Origin: Eunapius fragilis | Taxonomy: Eukaryota > Porifera > Demospongiae > Spongillida > Spongillidae | DNA length: 64,000 nucleotides | Assembly (NCBI GenBank): GCA_963681505.1 | Contig: OY811993.1 | Coordinates: 2,975,387 to 3,039,386, forward strand | Direction of reading: 5' to 3' | Shown here: one piece after another, positions 47,923 through 56,818 of the stretch | Position numbering within the stretch: position 1 is the first letter of the stretch | Layout of the letters: each line of letters starts with the position of its first letter | Translations under genes and position numbers: made by a program | The notes under the pieces: generated by a model | Told to the model about the DNA's origin: nothing | The model's input: the letters and a program-made list of their open reading frames with translations, nothing else | The model's database searches: none

Positions 47923-48265
47923 TCCCTCCTCTCTCCTCTCTCCCTCCTCCCTCCTCTCTCCCTCCTCCCTCCTCTCTCCCTCCTCCCTCCTCTCTCCCTC
48001 CTCCCTCCTCTCTCCCTCCTCCCTCCTCTCTCCCTCCTCCCTCCTCTCTCCCTCTCTCTCCTCTCTCCCTCCTCCCCTCCTCTCCTCTCTCCCTCCTCTC
48101 TCCTCTCTCCTTCCTCTCTCCTCTCTCCCTCCTCTCCTCTCTCCCTCCTCTCTCCTCTCTCCCTCCTCTCTCCTCTCTCCTTCCTCTCTCCTCTCTCCCT
48201 CCTCTCCTCTCTCCCTCCTCTCTCCTCTCTCCCTCCTCTCTCCTCTCTCCCTCCTTCCTCTCTCC
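47923..48265. repeat. 343-bp pure pyrimidine tract (CTCTCTCCCTCCTCC)n
   Basis: Not one purine occurs on the plus strand over 343 bp; with a few interruptions the tract spans about 47870-48345. Units of 15 and 22 bp are repeated. Glu/Arg- or Ser/Leu/Pro-rich frames on both strands are artefacts. Confidence 0.97.
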
Positions 48266-48345
48266 ATCTCTCCTCTCTCACTCCTCTCTCCCTCCCTCCA
48301 TATACATCTCTCTTGCTCTTACTCTCTCCCTCCGTCTCTTCCCCT

Positions 48346-49027
48346 CCCATGGAAGTGCATTAAGCCATTTACTCCAGTTTATTGACAATACAGAAAGCTG
48401 ATGAGCCCTTGTCATTTGGTTCTGGTAAGGCCTCAAAGGTGCCTTCTGCTCAAATCCTTGGACTCCTTGTGATATGAGGAGGAGGCTATTCATGGCGCTG
48501 AGACCAGGCAACCAGTGCAAATCTACTGATGGTAAAGGTAGACCACATAAGCCAAAAACATAGCAGCCATTATGATTAGGGAAGCAACCAGCAGAAGCTG
48601 CAAAAAGGCAGAATTCCTAGACCAAAAGGCAGAATTCCTAGACCATCTAACGTTACTGGCAGTCCCGCGGCAGAAATTTTTTTGCATATATCCATGTCTC
48701 TGTACTTGCTGCAGGCATGGTTGGTGTGATATATAGGGAGTTGTGCGCCCTAGGCGAACTCAAATGATTCATGCGCCCTTTCTTGACTTTGTGTAAAAAT
48801 CATTTCATAAGAGGGAAGTGGCCGGGGGTGAAAGGGGTGGAAGGGCGGGGAGTGGGGGGGGGGGGGGGGGGGGGGGGCAAAGAAAAATAAGATATTCATT
48901 GCATATTTGTGGTCCTGGACCTGTAAAAAGTTTCGCGAGGACGCGCAAACTATATTACCACATAAATTTACCTCCTACGGACGTAAGCATTATATCGCAT
49001 AATGTAATTGCTACGTAATAGTTATCT

Positions 49028-49028
<1 letters not shown>
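48346..49028. other. No gene; short repeats and a G24 run
   Basis: A 21-bp direct repeat (AAAAGGCAGAATTCCTAGACC) occurs twice at 48602-48643. G24 lies at 48854-48877. No coding exon is supported. Confidence 0.5.

Positions 49029-49093
<65 letters not shown>
49029..49093. repeat. (CA)n microsatellite, about 32 units
   Basis: Uninterrupted CA repeat. Confidence 0.97.
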
Positions 49094-49094
<1 letters not shown>

Positions 49095-49359
49095 ACTCCC
49101 TTTTTTTCCCCAAAGTGTTGGGGCTGACTCCACACTTGTATTTTGAGTATGGCGTTGATGTGGTACTTGCCTAAGCTAAGGTGAGCCAAGAATTACGGTC
49201 TCTGTTTTAAGTTCTTATGGTCTCTCTCACGGATGCACTCAATTATTTTAACAGGTGTCTGGCAACCGCAAGTATATACACTGTTTGATACATAATTTAT
49301 TGATACATCTCATGGTATTCGTACACCAGAATCTGTTCTTGAATCAGGAGCTCAATAGT

Positions 49360-49614
49360 TGGGCGTGGCCTGACTACCGCGGGTAGTCGGTGGCAAGCCT
49401 ATACCAAGGTTTGTTCTGGATTGCAGTCCAATCGGATTGCAGCGTCAGATGGGTTCATTGTTACCCACTTAGCAGCTGATGTGAGATAATGATAGGCAGA
49501 TGCGTGCCATGAAACCTGACAATCAATATTCACCTAGCTAATAATGAAATAACGATATTACATAACACTCCAGAACAAATCATAGGACTACCCGCGGTAG
49601 TCGGGCCACGCCCA
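49360..49614. mobile_element. 255-bp MITE with TGGGCGTGGCC ends
   Basis: Ends TGGGCGTGGCCTGACTACCG and, inverted, TGGGCGTGGCCCGACTACCG; the repeat of about 29 bp contains the palindrome ACTACCGCGGGTAGT. Further inverted matches (GTTTGTTCTGGA) lie inside. No clear target duplication. Confidence 0.85.
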
Positions 49615-50588
49615 GTAAGAGGATACTCAAACTTGCGGTTAGGAACGTAGACTGAGGTATCTAAAGTTACACCTTTAGTAAATTCCAGGGCGAAATGGAG
49701 GAGTGACCCGGGTTTTGAGGATGGGGCTCCTCTTTATGAGACCATGAATTCACTCTCTGGGTTGATTATTTACTTGTTTTTTTATTTTGGTTTTTGTTTT
49801 TTTAATAATACTTTTCCACTCAACCAAGTCCCCAGTCCCTCATAATGTAGCAACAGATGTTAGCGCCAAGATCTGGTAGGCCCAACAGCCCTGGATTATG
49901 TACACATTAAATCAAGGCTGCCAAATATCAGTAGTGGAAGCCTTAAGTTTTTCTCACGCTATAATGGGTCAGTTGGGCCTACAAATGGATTGACGGATGT
50001 AGTGGAGTGAGGAGATTAATACCATATGGCTGCCATTCTCATTGGAAGTGTATATAAACAACTGCAATTCCTATGTGGCAACACTTAATCAGAAGCACGG
50101 AGCTACTACCGAGTTTTCTTGGACGCGAAGAGCAAAAGCAGCAGTTTCCAACGAAATTGTGCAACGAGCAACGAGAAGTAATGAATTTGCAAGGTATTAA
50201 CCTGTCTGTATTTATTCAAGAAGCCAATTTTTTAACCTATTATACTACTTATATGACATAACATGGCATTTATACAGCAAAACAAAACAAAAAAAAAAAA
50301 CTGGTTAACGTTAATCCATATTTGCACATTTTGTATACTATATTACAGGATGTGCATTTCGACATTTTTATTTTGCTGTGCTAAACTGAGAAGTAGTAAT
50401 TGTAGCGTCGACGTCGGTCATAAACTTTGTTAGTTTTGGGTGTGGTTGTATGTGTTGTTTTTTTTTGTTATTAGTTACTTGTGTGCATATTGCCTAACCC
50501 CGCGATTGAAAAAATAATAACAAAATAGTGAATAAAATATCTACATTGGATGAAGCTGATGTACGAAACTAGAAACATCAGTATCATG
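49615..50588. other. No gene recognised
   Basis: A frame at 50073-50261 has neither family resemblance nor splice support. The remainder is AT-rich. Confidence 0.35.
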
Positions 50589-50589
50589 T

Positions 50590-51443
50590 GTCACGAAAAT
50601 TTTGGTCCGCCGAAAATTATGGTCCCGGACCAAAATTTTTGGAAAAAATTGGTCCGGACGGACCAATATTATCAGGAAATTTTGGTCCGGGTAAGTAAAA
50701 ATTGGTCCGGGCCCTCCATTTACATGTAAAACAGACGAATCATCTCAAACACAACTCTAAACCCTGAACTCAGCTAGTGGGTGAACAGTAGGGTAGCTGC
50801 TTTTCTAAGCTACGAAGGCTATGGAATAGTAGGCCGGGTTCTGCGCGACCCAGGTTAGCGTATTAGCCTTCCGGTCGCGATCGGACCAGTTCCCACTTGT
50901 TTTTACAATTCATGTACACGTCATAAGCAGTGATATTCACGGCTGCAGACCTGCCTGGCCGGATCCCAGCTGCGCAGTTTGTCAGACCGGACCTAATTCC
51001 TGATGGATTTCAAAAAATAATTAATTCCTCAGCTGACATCTTGTTCAGAACTCTGCTTCGTCACAGGGGGAAACTATAGGCGCTCGATGCAACGCAAACG
51101 GGCCGCAAACCTCGTTACAAATATCTATGAATCGATCACTCGCAACAACTCGATAACACAGCTAGAGCCGGAGTATATGTACAAACTGGTTTATCCTTTT
51201 GGCGCTTCGCCCGGCCATCATGCCCTCGTGCATACAGCTAGCATACACTACGATATCAAACTACTGTGTTTGGCTACGTGAAGCCTCTATAATTAAACCG
51301 GCTGTAAGGCTACTTCCAACATCCGGACCAAAATTTTCAGCCCGGACCATAATTTCTGGTAAGTTTGGTCCGGGCGGACCAAAATTTTCAGCGATAATTT
51401 TGGTCCCGGACCAAAATTACCGCGGACCAATTTTCCAGTGACA
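50590..51443. mobile_element. Non-autonomous element with GGTCCGGACC arrays at both ends
   Basis: Ends share TGTCAC...AAAATT(TT)GGTCCGC in inverted orientation (50590-50612 and 51421-51443). Within about 120 bp of each end, GGTCCGG / CCGGACCAAAATTTT occurs seven or more times in both orientations. Internal sequence has no convincing gene. CAC ends plus palindromic subterminal arrays recall the two CACTA-like elements at 7556-19071, but no target duplication is visible. Confidence 0.75.
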
Positions 51444-52552
51444 GTGCAATGTCATTATCATTAACGCTGTAGTACCGAATCAAATAATTAAAAAAACGTA
51501 TAACTGTCATGATCGCCTTCTAAACTTGATTTCAATCGCCACTATCGATCAGTTCTACTTTGGGTTAAATAAAATTAACAAATTCACAAAAAAAAGATTG
51601 CAGTTGGGAAACTTAGCATCTTGCTTCAAACCCGCGATCATTTCACTCAAGGAAATTATGTCCGCGCCGGCCTGCTCGATCCACGCCACATGCTGTCGAG
51701 ACGTTAGTCGAATTCGTTAGTATGGAGCAGAGTGGATATGAGATATTGCTGTTGTGAATTTATACACGAACCTTCCAGTATATATGCCCGAATTACGAAG
51801 ATAACATACAATTAAAGAAAGCCAAGAAGTTTGTAAGGAATTACGATATAATTGTGTCAATTTATCGGGCCAAGAATTGCAGCTTAAAACGTTATTTCCG
51901 TTTGTAAGGACCCTTCAAGTTCAACTGGCCGCAGAACTAGAGCGTTTGGAGTGTAGACTGAATTAGGTGATGGTCATTTTGGCAGTGCAATTATTAGTAG
52001 CAAAAATGATTATACAGCTGCATGCTTATACAGCTGCATGCTTTCCCCATAGTTTTCATTCAATCCTAAACTAAGTGCCACATAATGCTTGCATTGCATG
52101 TATACATAACTCAACCACAAGGGCTCTATTGTTTTAAACCGCATCTCAGTATGCTAAATAATTAGCAGTGCATTAGGAGTGTGTACTGTTGAGTATTAAG
52201 CTTACGTTGAGAGGCATCGCCTCTCTCTCCAGCGCGGAGTCAGGAGGCGTGGTATGAAGCCCAGGACAGAGCTGTGATTAACAAAGGAGTTAAGATTTGT
52301 GTACTTATTATATTGTACTATGATTACAATTTTTTAATAACACTTGTTGATGCATTTAGTTATGCCACATATGATTTAACCATCCGCTTGCATGGAGCTT
52401 AAACATAACTTGTACACAGGCTCAGCAGTGAATCAGATCTAAATTTTGAATAATTTACGCTAATATATCATTCCTTACAAAATCCATAGCTCAAATATGA
52501 ATGATAGATTCTTGATTTTGTACCCATGCAACTGGGTTTCAAGGGGAAATAG
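51444..52552. other. Upstream region of the large gene; leader exon not identified
   Basis: AT-rich with no clear coding exon. A leader exon of the gene at 52553 is expected here or further upstream, because that frame follows a strong splice acceptor, but I cannot assign it. Confidence 0.35.
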
Positions 52553-55500
52553 ATGCTCCGTCTTCAGTATAAAATAAACATGTACATACAGCATTTCTTT
52601 ATTGCAGGCAAGGCTGGGCCACATGCTAGGGCATATCGGATTAAACATCTTTCAAACCAACGTGAGGGTCATCATCCAGAAGCCTGGGTATGCAAAGGGC
52701 ACACCATCACCATTATCTCGCCAGAACATGACAACCCTTCTAAGGATCAACTGTATGTAGACCATCACAACATTCATAAAGATAACTGGAAATGGATATA
52801 TCCCCGGAGCCATCTAGTGTTACAACAGGGAAGTGGTGAGGACAGTCTTGCAGGTCACATAGCGTTCCGTGCAGATGGATTGGAGGCAGCAGGCTCAATG
52901 CAGTTTGGAAATAGCAGAGAAACAGTGGCTTTAAGTTACAGTCATCCCACATACTCCTGTGACATGTCGAAAAATACTGGTGCATACGTAGCAAAAGATG
53001 GTGCAAGTTTGACATTGAAGTGGGACAACACATCTTCAAACTGGCAGAAGGCTACTTGGGTCAATGATGCTCTTCAGTTCACCTACTGGATAGAAAAAGC
53101 AGGCAAGGTAGGAGATCAGCAGCTTTATCAGACAGCAATACAGTTCAAAGACAACAAAACAGGAACCATGTGGGATGTACTTCCACGTGGTCCGGGAGGT
53201 AGTGGTGCATTTACATCGCTCCTAGGTAGCGAGGGCCTTTTCACATTTGATATCAATCCTGGTTATACTATACCCAAGGATGATAGGTCTTCACAAAGTG
53301 ATGGCATGAAAACAGTATTTCCACTCAAGGCTGCCTTTAAATTTGATCAACTGGCAAGCAATATTACCGGTGGTGCAATGTTGTGTGTCAGCAATGACGA
53401 GCATGGTGAAGTATATGCCTTTAAGGGAAAGTGCCAAAACATGAGCGCCGTGGGCACATACTCACTTTTCCAAGATGGAAACAAGCACATCGCTACTTTG
53501 AGCACACATGGTCAAAAGTTAAGTGTGGGGAAACAATTCATTAATGCATCAGGGATTTCTGGAAATAAGCTTTGGTGGCATGGCTTGAGCTCAGATGAAT
53601 GCAAGGCGACTGGTCTTCCAGCTAATGGCTTTGTTACAATGTCTCCATGTGGCACTGCAGTGGAAAGCTCATCATTTGGTGCCAGAGGAATTCGCACTCA
53701 TCCAACAGCAACACTGATGGCAGCAGGAGTTAGTGGCCAAACCTTACAATTTCAGGATTTATTGGGGATGAACCCATATACAACTGTTAATGGCAATACT
53801 GTGGATGATGTCCAGCAGAAATCAATGGAGGACTTTTACAAAATCCTCCAATATTACATGGATCCAAAATACTTACATAATTTCATTGCACCCAATACCC
53901 CAGACCTTGGCGGACTAGCAGGGATAGCCAAGGATAATGAAGAGGCCAACAGAAAGTGGTATTCCACACTCTCAGTCCCTTACCTCGTTCAAGCTTTATC
54001 AACAAGCAGTAGCCCAGCTGCTGTAAAGCTGAATGCCAGGAGGGCTCAGAGCTATATGAAAAATGCTACAGCCGTGTCTACTGTATTCAAAGATCAGTCA
54101 GCCAAGCTGTATTCCCGCCAGTGGCAGACTAAGTTTCCGTTAATGAGCCAGTTCCTTGTTGACCAAAAAGTAAATGCTCAACAGCACAGTGCTGCTATTG
54201 ACGATGACGGGAAAAAATGGATAGCTGACATAGAGAAGGATTTGGTAAATTCTACAGATCCAGATGACAAAGCTCAACTGGAAAAAATGAAGTCTATTGC
54301 AGTGGATGCATGCACTAATGGAAAGCAGGGGAAATATTGGGCATACATTCTATTTAGATATCTCACGTCACCAAACTATCTCACAATGCTTCGCATGCAA
54401 CTGATTGATGGCAACACATCTCAGACACTCACACAAGACATCCAGCGTTATTCAGCCATTTTGAGCATCCTTGATGACACATCATACTTCACTCAACAAT
54501 TTGCTGATGTCATTAGAGTGTACCAACTCTCAAGCCTTCTTCCATCACTTTTAGACATTCCAGCAAACCTGGCAGACTTCACATTTTTCATGAGGACAAT
54601 ACTTAATGCATTTGTTGATAAATATGTCAATAGCACAGACCCGCAGATGGCTGAAGAAGCTAAAGTTGTACAAGAGGAATTAAAAGTGAATTCCTTGCAA
54701 AACTACTTGGACATATTTGCTTCTGTAGCAGCTACACTTGGAAGTGATGCGTGGGCTAATTTGGCAGAGGCATTTGAAAGTAAGGCACTGGAAAAATTTG
54801 GGAAATTTGCATCAAAAGTATCAAATATGCTGCTTCTTGGTGCAGTCAGTTTTGGCATAATGTTTCTTGCCACTGGAACCATTACATGGAGTGAATTAAA
54901 TGCAATTCAGCAAGCTCAATTTATTTCACAGTGCGTGAGCATTTTTGTATTACTTGTCAGGAAAGGCATCCAAGCTAGAGTGGCATATGAGAGTACACAG
55001 AGTCTGTGGGAAGCAATGAAGGTATTCTTTGGGAAGGAGTTGTCAGTATCAGTGGACACAGTCACATCCTCATTCAGCAAATGGATTGCCCACAATGGAA
55101 ACTATGCATCCTCATTAGAAGGAATGGCAGCACTGGAAGAATTTCAACATATTGAGCAGTTTGAACTTCGAAACAGTACAATGGTTAGGTATTTTGGAAG
55201 AAATCTTGAAGAGTTTATGGCAACACGCTTTGCTGCTGCTATGGCGATTGTTGGAATAGTTCTGAGTGCCTTGGCTTTGGCAGATTCAACATCACCACTA
55301 GATACAGCTATGAATAGCTTGTTTCTTGCTTCTGCCTCACTTGACCTGGTTGCAGCTGCAGCTGGGTGGGCGGTGTCTCTTGGTGTTGAGTCCGTTGGAG
55401 TGCTCTCTGTGTCTCTAATTGCAAGCCTTGCAAGTGGCCTTGCCATTGCAGCTGCTGTGGCCGGTATTATAATAATGATAATCTGTTTAACACAGCACCA

Positions 55501-56353
55501 TGACCCTCCTGATCTAGTTAAGGACTTTACTGAAAGTCAGGAAGTCAAAAATGGAGGATACTACATGGACCTCGGCACGGAAATAGATTACTTCGGTATC
55601 ATTTACGATGAAAATGGAAAAAATCGAGAGATTGGTTTCTCCATGCAGCCAAAAGATCTAGCACAGACATACTACTTGAACGTCAATAGTGATGGTTCCC
55701 TTTCTCTGGGTGCTCTTACCTATGGCTATAGCTCTGTACTCAGTGCTAGTACTGATTATATGGGTAACTCACAAATGGCTACTAAGGTGTGGGATGCAAG
55801 TAACAACACCCAGGTTTTGTTGCTTACCCTTGATGATCAAAGGGTACTGAAAATGGCCAGTCAAATTAGTGATGACCAAAAGAAAAGTCAACAGCAATGG
55901 AAAACCACGTGTGAAGGAGATGTTAAGAAGGATGATAAGGGCATCCTCCTGTCTGCATCATTTAGCATCTACAATGTTCAAGGAGGAACCAATTACTACC
56001 TGACTGCAAGTGGCAGAAGTATATCTACTGGTACCACTCCATATAAGTGGACACTGCAGATGCAGCCCATGAAACCAGAAGTTCTCACCTTTCCAGACAT
56101 TACCCTCTCAACATACGACAAAGATCGTCGTTTCTATCCATACCTTCTTCAACCTGGAAGCCAGAGTGGTCGGACGTGGAGTGTGAACCCCTCCCTTCCA
56201 GATTGGCTCCAGTTGGATGTAGATAAGGGTACTATCTCCCAGAAGAGTGGTGTAGCACCTCCTGAATATGCCGTGCATGAATTTACCATAAAGGTAACTA
56301 ACGACTATGGAGAGGCTGAAACCAAGTTCAAAGTTCAAGCCATTTCAACCTGA
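52553..56353 (+). CDS. Very large single-exon gene, membrane segments and Ig-like C terminus
   Basis: A 1266-codon frame without introns. A pyrimidine-rich acceptor (TTTCTTTATTGCAG) ends at 52607, so the true exon probably begins at 52608 in phase 1 and the ATG at 52553 may be intronic. The first ~400 residues look like soluble beta-rich sequence; about 400-740 is helical; about 755-805 and 895-985 are strongly hydrophobic, with several possible membrane helices (LLLGAVSFGIMFLATG; ASGLAIAAAVAGIIIMIICL). The C terminus (about 1185-1264) resembles a putative Ig domain of the He_PIG type (LPDWLQLDVDKGTISQ...EFTIKVTNDYGEAETKF). I do not recognise the whole protein. The arrangement is unlike typical animal genes here. 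It is followed 493 bp downstream by a Hint-domain gene on the same strand. Function unknown. Confidence 0.75.
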   Translation: MLRLQYKINMYIQHFFIAGKAGPHARAYRIKHLSNQREGHHPEAWVCKGHTITIISPEHDNPSKDQLYVDHHNIHKDNWKWIYPRSHLVLQQGSGEDSLAGHIAFRADGLEAAGSMQFGNSRETVALSYSHPTYSCDMSKNTGAYVAKDGASLTLKWDNTSSNWQKATWVNDALQFTYWIEKAGKVGDQQLYQTAIQFKDNKTGTMWDVLPRGPGGSGAFTSLLGSEGLFTFDINPGYTIPKDDRSSQSDGMKTVFPLKAAFKFDQLASNITGGAMLCVSNDEHGEVYAFKGKCQNMSAVGTYSLFQDGNKHIATLSTHGQKLSVGKQFINASGISGNKLWWHGLSSDECKATGLPANGFVTMSPCGTAVESSSFGARGIRTHPTATLMAAGVSGQTLQFQDLLGMNPYTTVNGNTVDDVQQKSMEDFYKILQYYMDPKYLHNFIAPNTPDLGGLAGIAKDNEEANRKWYSTLSVPYLVQALSTSSSPAAVKLNARRAQSYMKNATAVSTVFKDQSAKLYSRQWQTKFPLMSQFLVDQKVNAQQHSAAIDDDGKKWIADIEKDLVNSTDPDDKAQLEKMKSIAVDACTNGKQGKYWAYILFRYLTSPNYLTMLRMQLIDGNTSQTLTQDIQRYSAILSILDDTSYFTQQFADVIRVYQLSSLLPSLLDIPANLADFTFFMRTILNAFVDKYVNSTDPQMAEEAKVVQEELKVNSLQNYLDIFASVAATLGSDAWANLAEAFESKALEKFGKFASKVSNMLLLGAVSFGIMFLATGTITWSELNAIQQAQFISQCVSIFVLLVRKGIQARVAYESTQSLWEAMKVFFGKELSVSVDTVTSSFSKWIAHNGNYASSLEGMAALEEFQHIEQFELRNSTMVRYFGRNLEEFMATRFAAAMAIVGIVLSALALADSTSPLDTAMNSLFLASASLDLVAAAAGWAVSLGVESVGVLSVSLIASLASGLAIAAAVAGIIIMIICLTQHHDPPDLVKDFTESQEVKNGGYYMDLGTEIDYFGIIYDENGKNREIGFSMQPKDLAQTYYLNVNSDGSLSLGALTYGYSSVLSASTDYMGNSQMATKVWDASNNTQVLLLTLDDQRVLKMASQISDDQKKSQQQWKTTCEGDVKKDDKGILLSASFSIYNVQGGTNYYLTASGRSISTGTTPYKWTLQMQPMKPEVLTFPDITLSTYDKDRRFYPYLLQPGSQSGRTWSVNPSLPDWLQLDVDKGTISQKSGVAPPEYAVHEFTIKVTNDYGEAETKFKVQAIST

Positions 56354-56818
56354 ACTCTTACTATAATTTTTATGGTTTGAAATAGGCTTCACTGGAATTT
56401 AATTAGTTAGAGGTTTTCAGAATAGGGACAATAATAGCCCACTTTATTGAGACTGTGAAAATATTAATTTTTTCTACGTGAGTTCTATTGTCCATTGAAA
56501 TAATTTTATGGTTGTGACTGCTCCAATACAGACAAAGATTCTATTTAAAAAATTAGCGCTACCCACACTATCCATATATTGAGCAAGTGCATGGTTTGAC
56601 CAAGGTTAACAACACACCAGAAGGTTGTTGAGAAATAACTCAATGTGCAGTAGTTGGTGATAATTTTTCTATTGATTATCAACTTACACCCCAACCTTTG
56701 TTTGTTACTGATAGAGCCATGATGATGGGCCAGCATTTATCCTTCTAAATAATAGTACTGCCTCCAGTTATTTTCTACCACCTCACTGCTTGTTGCTGAT
56801 GATGCAGTTTTATTATTA
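56354..56818. other. Spacer between the two long frames
   Basis: AT-rich, no frame of note. It may be an intergenic region or an intron; no phase-1 donor at the end of the first frame was found, so I favour two genes. Confidence 0.4.

Noticed and set aside
47707..48385. Glu/Arg-rich and Ser/Leu/Pro-rich frames of about 185 codons
   Set aside because: They are translations of the pyrimidine tract.
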